Positions 18,456 to 26,910 are shown, numbered from the stretch's first letter. The stretch is DNA of 40,953 nucleotides from Lentisphaerota bacterium (GCA_018676675.1 JABHEG010000355.1:1-40953); one strand, 5' to 3'. Program-made: numbers and translations. The notes: generated by a model from the letters alone, not told the origin.

Positions 18456-20822
18456 ATGCAATACGGCTACTTCGACGACGACGCCCGCGAATACGTGATC
18501 ACTCGGCCCGATACCCCGCGCCCGTGGTCCAACTACCTGGGCGACACCACCTATGGTGCCATCGTTACCAACAACGGAGGCGGCTACTCCTTCTACCAGT
18601 CCAGCGCCCGCGGCCGCCTCACCCGCCTGCATTTCAACCATACCCCCATGGATCAGCCGGGACGCTACCTATACCTGCGCGATCGTGACACCAGTGATTA
18701 CTGGTCCGCCACCTGGCAGCCCGTCGCCAAGCCGCTCGACGCCTACCAGAGCGAATGCCGCCACGGCACGGCCTACACCACGGTCACATCCCGCTATGCC
18801 GAGGTGGAATCCGAGATCACCTATTTCGTGCCCCTCGGGCGCCACCACGAATGCTGGATGCTCAAGGTCACCAACCACAGCGACCGTCCGCGCAACCTGA
18901 GCGCTTTCAGTTTCCTCGAGATCAGCAACCACCCCGTCGTCGACCAAGATACCCGCAACCTCCAGTACTCCCAGTATCTCGTGGACTGCAGCTTCGACGG
19001 ACGCTTCCTCAACCACGGTATCAACACACATCTGCCCGACGCCTACTACCGTTTCTTCGGCCTGATCGGCGCCGATGTAGCCGGCTTCGACTCGGATCTC
19101 GACGCGTTCATCGGCCCTTACCGTGCCTACAGCAACCCCCTGGCCGTCGAGACTGGGGCCTGCACCGGCAGCCTGGCTCACGGCGACAACGGCTGCGGCG
19201 CCCTCCAGACCGACTTGACCCTCGCCCCCGGCCAATCGCACGAGTTCATGGTCCTCTTCGGCGTCGGCACTGCCGACACTGCGGGCCAAGCCGCCGTTGC
19301 CGAGCTCCCGACCGTGGCGGCCGCGCGTGATGCCTTGGATACACTCAAAGCGCACTGGCATACCCGTCTGGGCGCTGTCGTCGCAAATACTCCCGATGCC
19401 GACCTCGACCACATGGTCAACGTCTGGAACGCCTACAACAGCCTCATCACCTTCGCCTGGTCCCGCGCCGCCAGCCTCGTGTATGCCGGCGCCCGCGACG
19501 GCCTCGGCTACCGCGATACCGTTCAGGATATCCTCGGTGTCCTCCCCATGATTCCGGAGGAAGCTCATAGTCGCCTCGAGCTCATGATCACCGGTCAGTA
19601 TTCCCACGGCGGCGCCATGCCCGTCGTCAAACCCTTCGAGCACTGCCCCGGCAAACAAAAGCTGATTCCCGACGATGAGCATCGCGGGGATGACTGTCTC
19701 TGGCTCTTCAACACGGTCCCAGCCTACGTCAAAGAGACCGGCGACCTTGCTTTTCTTGACAGAGTCCTGCCCTACGCGGACCAAGGCGAAGCCACTGTCC
19801 TCGGACACCTGAAGCAGGCGCTCCAGTTCAACCTGGACCACCGCGGCGCGCACGGGCTGCCCTGCGGCTTGCTTGCCGATTGGAATGACACCCTCAACCT
19901 GGGACCGCAGGGCGAAAGCCTCTTCCTCGCCTTCCAACTCCGCTTCGCCTTCACTACCTACGTCGAGATCTGCGAACTCCGCGGCCAGGCGGACGAAGCC
20001 GTCTGGGCCGGCGAACACCTGCGCCAGCTCGATCGGGACATTGACGATCACGCCTGGGACGGCGCCTGGTTTGTCCGCGCCTTCTCCGAAGACGGCGAAG
20101 TCATCGGCAGCTGTCGCAACGAGGAAGGGGAAATCTGGCTCAACGCCCAGTCCTGGGCCGTACTCAGCGGCGCCGCTACTCCCGAGCAGGCCCGTTCGGC
20201 CATGGACGCCGTGTACAAACGCCTGGCCACCCCCTACGGCATTGCCCTCTGCGACCCGCCCTACCGCAAGACTCCCGTGAACACGGTCCGCGCGGCCCTT
20301 TACAATCCCTCCATGAAGGAAAACGCCGGCATTTTCTGCCATCCGCAGAGCTGGGCCGTCATTGCCGAAACCATGCTGGGTCGTTCCGAACGCGCCTACG
20401 ACTACCTGCGCGCCTATCTGCCGGCGGCCCACAACGACCGCGCCGAGATCCGCCAGATCGAGCCCTACGTGCACGCGCAGTCAACGCACGGCAAACACTC
20501 ACGTCGGTTCGGTGCCTCGCGCCTGCCCTGGCTCAGCGGCACGGTCAGCTGGACGTACCACACCATGACCCATTACATTCTCGGCATTCGCCCGGACTGG
20601 GACGGACTGCGGATCGACCCGTGCATCCCGCCCGAGTGGGACGGGTTCCGGGTGCGGCGCCAACTCCGCGGCGCGACCTACGACATCGTCGTGAAGAACC
20701 CCGACGGCGCCCGCAAAGGCGTGGCCCGACTGGAACTGGACGGCAAAGCAGTCGATCCCACTCGCCCGCTGCCGCCGGCCGACTCAGGGCGAACCGTGGC
20801 TGTCGTGGCAACCATGGGGTAG
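18456..20822 (+). CDS. GH94 disaccharide phosphorylase (cellobiose/chitobiose phosphorylase-like)
   Basis: 788 residues, no signal peptide, so cytoplasmic. The start YGYFDDDAREYVITRPDTP followed by PWSNYLGDTTYGAIVTNNGGGYSFY is diagnostic of GH94. DGLGYRDTVQDILGVLPMIPE, LIPDDEHRGDDCLWL and LLADWNDTLNLG (the ADWND acid motif; Asp475 and Asp478) are intact, and the length is normal. Reaction: phosphorolysis of a beta-linked disaccharide to a sugar-1-phosphate plus a free sugar, saving ATP. Residues that separate cellobiose, N,N'-diacetylchitobiose and related specificities cannot be assigned by eye; the architecture resembles both. AAGGAACGCATC gives a good ribosome site, with a hairpin just before it. 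Codon use is strikingly C-ending (CTC, CGC, GCC) compared with the flanking genes, by eye, suggesting a different history. It sits 19 bp before the DUF4838 gene. Confidence 0.9.
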   Translation: MQYGYFDDDAREYVITRPDTPRPWSNYLGDTTYGAIVTNNGGGYSFYQSSARGRLTRLHFNHTPMDQPGRYLYLRDRDTSDYWSATWQPVAKPLDAYQSECRHGTAYTTVTSRYAEVESEITYFVPLGRHHECWMLKVTNHSDRPRNLSAFSFLEISNHPVVDQDTRNLQYSQYLVDCSFDGRFLNHGINTHLPDAYYRFFGLIGADVAGFDSDLDAFIGPYRAYSNPLAVETGACTGSLAHGDNGCGALQTDLTLAPGQSHEFMVLFGVGTADTAGQAAVAELPTVAAARDALDTLKAHWHTRLGAVVANTPDADLDHMVNVWNAYNSLITFAWSRAASLVYAGARDGLGYRDTVQDILGVLPMIPEEAHSRLELMITGQYSHGGAMPVVKPFEHCPGKQKLIPDDEHRGDDCLWLFNTVPAYVKETGDLAFLDRVLPYADQGEATVLGHLKQALQFNLDHRGAHGLPCGLLADWNDTLNLGPQGESLFLAFQLRFAFTTYVEICELRGQADEAVWAGEHLRQLDRDIDDHAWDGAWFVRAFSEDGEVIGSCRNEEGEIWLNAQSWAVLSGAATPEQARSAMDAVYKRLATPYGIALCDPPYRKTPVNTVRAALYNPSMKENAGIFCHPQSWAVIAETMLGRSERAYDYLRAYLPAAHNDRAEIRQIEPYVHAQSTHGKHSRRFGASRLPWLSGTVSWTYHTMTHYILGIRPDWDGLRIDPCIPPEWDGFRVRRQLRGATYDIVVKNPDGARKGVARLELDGKAVDPTRPLPPADSGRTVAVVATMG

Positions 20823-20841
20823 GCAGAAACGGGAGACCGCA

Positions 20842-23262
20842 ATGAAGGCAAGACAACTCGGTTTGAGCGCGGCGTTGCTGATCGTGATGGCGTACTGGGC
20901 TCCAGTCAGAGCAGAGGAGCGGGGCATGTTCGAGTTGGTGGTGGACGGGCAGTCCAATGCCGTGATCGTGATTGATGCCGAGGCGAAAGGTACCATCCCG
21001 CTGGCCGCCAAACAGTTTCAGGCCTATGTGCGACGCATGAGCGGTGCCGATGTGCCCATTGAAACGGTCAGTGCGGATGACGGAACTCCCCGGCTGGCCG
21101 AACTCCTGGCCCGGAAGTTGGTGGTCTTGGGCGAGTCGGCAGCCAGTCGACGCCTGGGCATCGACACGGCCGATATGCCCACCGACGGGTTCCTCATCAA
21201 AGCGACCTCAGAATGGCTCGCCGTCGTGGGCCGAGACGACACCACACGAGCTTGGCGAGGCACCGGCGACCCGATCGAGTCCGGCACGATGCATGGGGTC
21301 TCCGCATTCCTGCGCGGCCAAGGCGTCCGGACCTTTTTCGAGCAGAACGAACTCGACGTCATTCCGCGTCGGCCGACCATCCGGATTTCTGTTGGGGAAA
21401 CGCGAGACGCGCCGTTCTTCCCATTCCGCTGGGGGTACTCCCGGCAGAAGGTCTGGGGCCTGATGGCGGGATTCGGCGGCACGCTGGATCCGTGGCCGTC
21501 GCGCCATTCCTTCGCCGGCAGTCGCTGGAACCCGGTGCCGTGCATGCGAGAGAACGACTGGTGGCAACTGTATGCCAAGTCGCACCCAGAGTGGTTTGTC
21601 ACCAACCGCCAGGGGAAGCGCGGCAGGCATCTGCGTTTCACCGTTCCGGCAGTGAAGGAACAAGTGATCAAGGACGCCCAGGGCTTCTACACAGAGGGGC
21701 ACGATTACTTCGTCTTGCTGCAGAATGACGGCTACACGAGTATCGATCAGGGAGCAGAGACCCAGTCGCTGATCGATCATGATATGGGCTATTACGGCTT
21801 CCTCAGCGATGCGGTCATGGGCCCGTTCATCGGGATCGCGCGTGAACTGAACAAGAGTCACCCAGACAGGAAAGTCGTGCTGGGCGCCTACCACGGCTAC
21901 TCGCGGCCGCCGACCGACGCGCAGAGCCTGCCGGGCAATGCTGTTGTCATGCTCAACCGTCACCGCCTCAACAACATCGCGCCGCGCCGTCGGCAGGACA
22001 ATCACATGCTCCTCGACGAATGGCTGGCACTCGCGCCAAGTGAGATCTACCTGTGGGAGTACTACTGCTACGGCCGGGCACCGTGGTTTGGCGAAGGGTA
22101 CGAACTCTATCCCCGTTACCTGCCGCACACGATTGCCGAAGACGTCGCGTACCTGGCCGAGGCGCGACGCCGTAATCCGGCATTCAAGGGAGAGTGGCTT
22201 TTCTTCGAGTATCGCAGCGATGGTGCCAACGCTTGGTGGCAGTTCCCCAACGCCTACTTCACAGCGCGCCTGTTCTGGGATCCGGGCCAGAGCATTGACG
22301 CTCTGTTGAGAGACTTCTACGCAAGCGCGTTCGGCGCGGCTGCGGGTGAGATGGAGGCGTTCTATTCCCTGTGCGAATCGACCTGGACAACCGGTGCTCC
22401 CGAAGCCGTTGCCGCAAAGCCGGCGCCCCGGCAGGAGTCCGGGGTCGTCATGACCAACCGGGCGATGGGCCATCATTTCCTCGACGTCTTCCTCGATCCA
22501 GCGGATTTCGATCGTGTCTGGACACCCGAGATCCGGGCCCAGTTAACGGCCCACCTGGCGCGCGCCGCGGAACTGGTCGTCGGCACGGACGCTGCAAAGA
22601 GGGTCGCGTTCGTCAACGACGGCTTCTCCGTCTTCGTCAATGGCGGGTACCGCTTCCGCAGTGACTCGTTGGAGACGGTTGTGGACGGCGGCCACGTCCT
22701 GGCCCTGTCCAACCCGGCCACCGGGAAGCAGGTCCATCAGGTGGATGGCGGCCGGTCGCGAATCCCCCTGCTGCAGATCAAGGTCGCGGGCAGAAGCCAA
22801 AGGCCCCGGCGAATGGGCTGGGATCCCAAGACGCAGATCGCCAAGCTCATTTTCCAGGGCGTCACGGCCGACGTCCGTATCACCGAACGGCACGACTGCC
22901 TGGTCCTGGAGTTGGTCGCCCTGCGGGACAGAGGGGAGATCGTGGATGCTGTCGTCTGGGGGCCGTATCGGACCACGCTCTCGCCCGATGGTGGCGACAT
23001 CGTCACCGACGGGGAGTACGCGCTCGGATTGGTACCGCTGACTCGTTCGGCTTCGGGTCTGCTCCCGGAACCGGCGAAAGAGGCGCAGCCCTGGATGCGA
23101 AAATCAGCCATGGGCGGGAAAGGCAAGGGCTCCCTGAACGCATACGCGACAGGTGCAAACGTCGGGAGTCGCATCGCGTTGACGGGCGGGACACCGGATC
23201 ACGTCCGGAACGCGGCGGCGGAGCTGAGGCGCTCCCTACGACATCGCCGCGAAGAGCCCTGA
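20842..23262 (+). CDS. Secreted DUF4838 protein with an apparently truncated C-terminal module
   Basis: 806 residues. ATG 20842 has GGGAG 7 nt upstream. Signal peptide 1-24 (LSAALLIVMAYWAPVRAE). Residues about 30-150 form a GH67/alpha-glucuronidase-like N-terminal domain (AAKQFQAYVRRMSGADVPIE). The DUF4838 region follows with DWWQLYAKSHPEWFVTNRQGKRG, YFVLLQNDGY and YLWEYYCYGRAPWFG. From about residue 620 a different beta-sandwich begins (LETVVDGGHVLALSNPATG, EIVDAVVWGPYRTTLSPDGG, ATGANVGSRIALTGG). I associate that head with larger putative glycosidases in which a long catalytic domain follows. Here the protein stops within about 25 residues, ending in a basic tail RSLRHRREEP. This looks like a truncation next to the transposase scar. 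Function is unproven; glucuronidase-type activity is only an analogy. Confidence 0.8.
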   Translation: MKARQLGLSAALLIVMAYWAPVRAEERGMFELVVDGQSNAVIVIDAEAKGTIPLAAKQFQAYVRRMSGADVPIETVSADDGTPRLAELLARKLVVLGESAASRRLGIDTADMPTDGFLIKATSEWLAVVGRDDTTRAWRGTGDPIESGTMHGVSAFLRGQGVRTFFEQNELDVIPRRPTIRISVGETRDAPFFPFRWGYSRQKVWGLMAGFGGTLDPWPSRHSFAGSRWNPVPCMRENDWWQLYAKSHPEWFVTNRQGKRGRHLRFTVPAVKEQVIKDAQGFYTEGHDYFVLLQNDGYTSIDQGAETQSLIDHDMGYYGFLSDAVMGPFIGIARELNKSHPDRKVVLGAYHGYSRPPTDAQSLPGNAVVMLNRHRLNNIAPRRRQDNHMLLDEWLALAPSEIYLWEYYCYGRAPWFGEGYELYPRYLPHTIAEDVAYLAEARRRNPAFKGEWLFFEYRSDGANAWWQFPNAYFTARLFWDPGQSIDALLRDFYASAFGAAAGEMEAFYSLCESTWTTGAPEAVAAKPAPRQESGVVMTNRAMGHHFLDVFLDPADFDRVWTPEIRAQLTAHLARAAELVVGTDAAKRVAFVNDGFSVFVNGGYRFRSDSLETVVDGGHVLALSNPATGKQVHQVDGGRSRIPLLQIKVAGRSQRPRRMGWDPKTQIAKLIFQGVTADVRITERHDCLVLELVALRDRGEIVDAVVWGPYRTTLSPDGGDIVTDGEYALGLVPLTRSASGLLPEPAKEAQPWMRKSAMGGKGKGSLNAYATGANVGSRIALTGGTPDHVRNAAAELRRSLRHRREEP

Positions 23263-23269
23263 CGGGCTC
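23254..23269 (+). terminator. Hairpin overlapping the DUF4838 stop codon
   Basis: GAGCCC-TGAC-GGGCTC is a perfect 6-bp stem with a 4-nt loop covering the TGA stop. No T-run follows (CACAACGG), so intrinsic termination is doubtful. It may be incidental. Confidence 0.3.
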
Positions 23270-23341
23270 CACAACGGCATGCCCCGGCCTGAAGTAGGCG
23301 GCAGCAAAGCAGTCGCCCCCGCCCGCCAGGGGGGCTGGAGT

Positions 23342-23407
23342 CCTATTGTCTGAGCTTAACGTGTTCTCGTTGTACGGTTTTCCGTGTTTGGCACTGATGG
23401 CATCCAG
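23342..23407 (-). repeat. Dispersed repeat copy B (possible coding remnant)
   Basis: Pairs with 7614-7679. On the minus strand it reads SAKHGKPYNENTLSS. Fifteen of 22 codons encode the same residue in both copies, and eight codon pairs differ only silently. It lies 80 bp after the DUF4838 stop and 36 bp before the transposase remnant. It could be the 5' part of the same mobile element or the end of an ancient minus-strand gene. Confidence 0.5.
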
Positions 23408-23442
23408 TGTTCCGGTGTCCACCGGAAGGCGAGGAACGACGT

Positions 23443-23770
23443 ATGGCACGGCCACTTCGGATTTGAGTTCCCCGGTGCGTGTTACCATATGATCAACGGT
23501 GGCAACTTCCGGTTTGCGGTATTCCGTGAAGACCGAGATCGCGAGTTGATCCTGGAGAAGCTTGTCAATTTCGCCGAACGTTTCCTCGGGCGCTATAGTC
23601 TAAGCGATCTCGCTGAACGCCTGGGCGGCATGACCGTTGGTGGCCTTTGTGCGACGCGCTACAAGATGTCGCGGCGCCTACAGCCCCCCGAAGAAACCGA
23701 CTTGTGCGCCGCGGCCAAAGGCCTGGTCCGATCATTGGCAGAAGAACATAAAGTCACGAAATGGGACTGA
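23443..23770 (+). pseudogene. REP-associated tyrosine transposase (RAYT/Y1 family) remnant
   Basis: ATG 23443 reads MARPLRI and then a TGA. One base further on, the frame continues as FEFPGACYHMINGGNFRFAVFRED, the standard RAYT opening (MARPLRIEFPGACYHVINRGN), so an extra T near 23461-23463 breaks the gene. After LVNFAERFLGRYSL the sequence jumps to the family C-terminus (SDLAERLGGMTVGGLCATRYK to HKVTKWD-stop). The middle of about 150-200 residues, with the HUH and catalytic Tyr, is absent. The usual Arg of INRGN is Gly here. The gene cannot be active. RAYTs are single-domain HUH enzymes linked to REP palindromes. The remnant sits between the truncated DUF4838 gene and the tail of the leftward unknown gene, consistent with local rearrangement. 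Confidence 0.85.
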
Positions 23771-23815
23771 CCCCCGGATTCACCCCGGATTCCCAGATTC
23801 TTCAATTTCTCTCCC

Positions 23816-26563
23816 TCAACGGATATGTACCGCCGCGACATCCTCTCCCGGCACAGTCAGGGCCATCTCTGCCGGAGATTTGAGCTCAGTATCCGTCCCC
23901 CAGATGACGGCGACCTGCTTCGGCGCGAGTTCGCGATTCTGCAGCCGAACCTCGAGGGGGTCAGGGCTCTCGTTGAACAGCAGGACCAGGCGCTCCCGGT
24001 TCAGACGCAGCACGAGCAGATTCGGGTACGCGATCTGCGCCGACGCCGCGAGCGCGTCCTGGCGCTCACCGTCCCAAAACAGGTGCTCCAACGTGCTGAT
24101 AAGACGCGTCGCTTCTCCCAAGTAGTAGCGTATGCCGCCAGAGAATTCGAGTGAGTTCTGCAAATCAACACCACCGCGCGTCGCAGCCACGACGCGAAGC
24201 ACCTGGCTCTTCCACGAGTTCGGGTGCACCAAGCCGTCGTGCGACAGTACCATCGGCTTCCACGCCTCTTCACGCCGCACATCGCGGAAGAACACGAAGC
24301 GCTGTCCGACAAACTGCTGCATGCCCGTGCGTGTGCGAAACGCCGCCGCATTCTCGTCAAGCACCTTCTGGAAATAGCTGTCCGCGGTCGAATTGCCCGG
24401 CATCCCGGCGAACGCCGCATCGAGCTTCCCCCGGCACGCGGCCCAGAACCCGTCGTTACCCGCCCAGGAATAGGTCATGTACTTTCGCCCAAGCGCGTGC
24501 ACGGTGTCCGCCATCCGCCCCTGGATCTGGCCATCCTGGTGATTCCGAAACGCCAACCACTTGTCACGGTGCTCGTCCATAATCGTGGTATCGCTCATCT
24601 CGCCGACACCTGGTAGACCGGAATGCTCGGCAAATGCCGCCTTACAGCGGGCGCAGAAACAGTGAACGCCTTTGCCGTCCTTGGTCACATTGTGGAACTC
24701 CCAGTCCGAGAAGAACATCTGCGCATGAGGGTAGAATGTGAGCGCGCGCGCATACTCCTTGGTCACGATCTCCCAGAACCCCGCGCCCGCGGCGCTCGTG
24801 ACGTACGTATTGCAGTACGGGCGCTGGTTCGGGTGGTCACCCCACACCGGGGTGCCCTCGTAGTAAACACCGTGCGCTTCGGGATGTGCCGGCAACCAGC
24901 TTGGATACCACTCCAAGTGCCCCTTCTGAACCCCACCGTAGTTGAGCGGGTAGTTCATCCACAGCACGATCTCCGCACCGGACGCGCACACCGTGTCGTG
25001 GAACAGCCGCATGTAACCGCGCCACATCTCGCCCCAGCCCGGCGAGAACCCAACAGTGTAACTGCTGCAACCAGCGGCGACATCCTGCGCGATGCGCTCG
25101 GTCAGGTGTTCCTTCGCCAGGGTCGAGTAGCCCATGGGAGCATACTGCGAGATCCGGATCTTCTTCGGTCGCCGCCCGTTGACCCGTGGCAGGATCTCTA
25201 TCGGGATGGACTGCTCGAGCTCGGTGAAGTTGCCGCGTGCGCTGCGCCGGAAGTAGAACCGGCACCGGTCGAACGCGACCGGTCGCGCCATTTTCAGCGG
25301 CAGCAGTGAAAGCTGCGTCTTGCCCGGCGCCAGTTCCTTCCCGCGATGGGACAGGTGGTAACGCGTGTATTGGCGGCCGCGCCGCGCGAGCGACTCCGTG
25401 CGGAGTTCGCACGCCGGATTGTTCATGATCCAGCGCGGCTGGTAGTCCGTCTTGTTCAACAACACGAATTCTGCCGGCACGTCCAGCGTGAACTCGTAGT
25501 CGTCCAGCCGGAGCGCGAGAGGCGAGTACAGTGCGAGTGTCAATGTCTCCAGACCGTTCCTGGGAAAGCCCCAAGTGGTCATGGGCGGCATGATGCACCG
25601 GTTGGGCCCGTAATGCGTCGCGTTCCACAGCAGGACCTGACGGAGGAACACTTCCCGCGATCCGGGATCCACACTCCACGTGCCTCCCTCCGGCCCGGGC
25701 GTCACCACGGACCAGCGCGTGTCGTCAAAGTCCGCGCTGAGCCAGCCATCTGCCTGCGTCGTACCGACGCGCCAGCGCCCGTTGCTCTCCGGATGCCCCT
25801 CAACCGTGACCTGCACGGACGGCGCATCACCGGTGCCGGTCGCTCTGACCGCGATCGGGACAAGTCCTTCGGCGATCTCGGTCACCCCGACGCCGTTGTC
25901 CAACGCGACCGGCTTGCCGGCAACAAAGAGCTCGACCGCCGCATGTGTTCCCTGAGCCCAGATCCGGAGCGTGCGTGTTGCGGGGGTCTCGGAACGCAAC
26001 TGGACCCGCGGGTTCTCTTCCGGATTGAAGCTGAACGACGCATCGTCAAGCCAGGCGACCGCGTCGCTGCCATACAAGTGCAACGCCATGGCTCCCTTGC
26101 GCACCCGCCCGTCGTCCGTGCTGTAGGTCAGCTCGAGTTTCTGCCATTCCTCCGTCAGTTTGAGTTTCGGCTTGAGGAACCGCGTCCCGATGAAACCACC
26201 CACAGAATACTGATAGACCGCAAACTCCAAGTCGCCGCGGCCTTTCGCCCACACCGATGCGCGATACGTCGCTCTGGGCGCGAGCGTGAACGTCTCCGCG
26301 GCCAACGCACAGAAGCCCCACGCGTGCTCAATAGACTGGAATTTCGCGGCCGCGACGCCGGCCCGAGCAGGCGCGTCGACCGACAAGCGTCCGGCGTTAT
26401 TCACTTCCCAGTCCGTTGGACGAGCATCCTCGACCCGTTCGAATCCCGGGTTCGCCAACAACTCGATTGGCTTGATCTGGGCCCGAGCCACGCCGAGGAG
26501 AAACGGGCATGCCGCGACCGTCCAGAAACACAGAACCCAAGCTTTGCTGATTGATCCTCTCAC
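23816..26563 (-). CDS. Large secreted putative glycosidase of unrecognised family
   Basis: 915 residues from GTG 26563, chosen because GGAGGAAAGGGCCGA lies directly upstream and a signal peptide starts there (AWVLCFWTVAACPFLLGVARA); the frame extends further left but without coding texture. Residues about 30-175 form a CBM4/9-like domain (IELLANPGFERVED to WLDDASFSFNPEE). A beta-rich middle follows. A likely TIM-barrel region (about 520-850) contains IRISQYAPMGYSTL, AGCSSYTVGFSPGWGEMW, AEIVLWMNYPLNYGG, QMFFSDWEFHNVTKDG and VHCFCARCKAAFAEHSG. The FSDWEF motif plus CxCxxC resembles the arrangement in DUF4838 and GH42-like proteins with metal-binding Cys. The tail (LVLLFNESPDPLEVRLQNRE) is a C-terminal sandwich. 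I do not recognise the family. It is divergent from the gene at 26962. Confidence 0.7.
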   Translation of the reverse strand: MRGSISKAWVLCFWTVAACPFLLGVARAQIKPIELLANPGFERVEDARPTDWEVNNAGRLSVDAPARAGVAAAKFQSIEHAWGFCALAAETFTLAPRATYRASVWAKGRGDLEFAVYQYSVGGFIGTRFLKPKLKLTEEWQKLELTYSTDDGRVRKGAMALHLYGSDAVAWLDDASFSFNPEENPRVQLRSETPATRTLRIWAQGTHAAVELFVAGKPVALDNGVGVTEIAEGLVPIAVRATGTGDAPSVQVTVEGHPESNGRWRVGTTQADGWLSADFDDTRWSVVTPGPEGGTWSVDPGSREVFLRQVLLWNATHYGPNRCIMPPMTTWGFPRNGLETLTLALYSPLALRLDDYEFTLDVPAEFVLLNKTDYQPRWIMNNPACELRTESLARRGRQYTRYHLSHRGKELAPGKTQLSLLPLKMARPVAFDRCRFYFRRSARGNFTELEQSIPIEILPRVNGRRPKKIRISQYAPMGYSTLAKEHLTERIAQDVAAGCSSYTVGFSPGWGEMWRGYMRLFHDTVCASGAEIVLWMNYPLNYGGVQKGHLEWYPSWLPAHPEAHGVYYEGTPVWGDHPNQRPYCNTYVTSAAGAGFWEIVTKEYARALTFYPHAQMFFSDWEFHNVTKDGKGVHCFCARCKAAFAEHSGLPGVGEMSDTTIMDEHRDKWLAFRNHQDGQIQGRMADTVHALGRKYMTYSWAGNDGFWAACRGKLDAAFAGMPGNSTADSYFQKVLDENAAAFRTRTGMQQFVGQRFVFFRDVRREEAWKPMVLSHDGLVHPNSWKSQVLRVVAATRGGVDLQNSLEFSGGIRYYLGEATRLISTLEHLFWDGERQDALAASAQIAYPNLLVLRLNRERLVLLFNESPDPLEVRLQNRELAPKQVAVIWGTDTELKSPAEMALTVPGEDVAAVHIR

Positions 26564-26844
26564 TCGGCCCTTTCCTCCCCGCACCACACGCACTTTCGGG
26601 GAAGAGGATAGGAATTTCCTTATCGGGTGTGGCCGGAAGATAGCTGAGCGGAGGCGCAGATGCCAGAGACGGCCGGATTCGGCCTTCCCCGCCGCCGTGC
26701 GGAGGGGGGGATGCAGAAGGTCGGGCGGCACGGTATGGGTGAGACCGACTTCCCGACACAGCCCGGCCGCTCCCCCCAAGCAGGACGCAGACCCCATCTC
26801 AGGTCAGCGAGCTGCTGGCGTGGTGTCTCGCACGTTCCATGGAT

Positions 26845-26910
26845 GGTGACAACGCACACAACACGTGGCAGTTGCGTCCATTTCTCCAGTTGGTCTGTGA
26901 GGATAGAGTA
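26845..26910 (+). promoter_or_regulatory. Shared promoter/operator element, copy 1
   Basis: Bases 26845-26887 match 40601-40643 at 38 of 43 positions. The element contains CACAAC-ACGTGGCA-GTTGCG, a 20-bp inverted-repeat-like core. Exactly 17 bases after the conserved block both copies have TAGA-x-TA (here at 26904-26910), which looks like a -10 box. It lies 52 bp upstream of the ATG of the + gene at 26962 and about 280 bp from the divergent gene. Confidence 0.55.

Noticed and set aside
18669..20474. Minus-strand open frame of about 600 codons inside the GH94 gene
   Set aside because: A Gly/Val/Ala/Glu-rich shadow of a C-ending codon gene; the + strand has clear GH94 motifs.
23229..23265. Similarity of CCTACGACATCG...GAAG..CC.GACGG to bases near 20676 in the GH94 gene
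   Set aside because: About 30 bp only and in a different frame relative to the coding sequence; could hint at rearranged DNA but is too short to claim.
26609..26619. AGGAATTTCCT odd palindrome in the promoter region of the leftward unknown gene
   Set aside because: Only 5-bp arms, which is expected by chance in a window of this length; kept out of the regulatory list.
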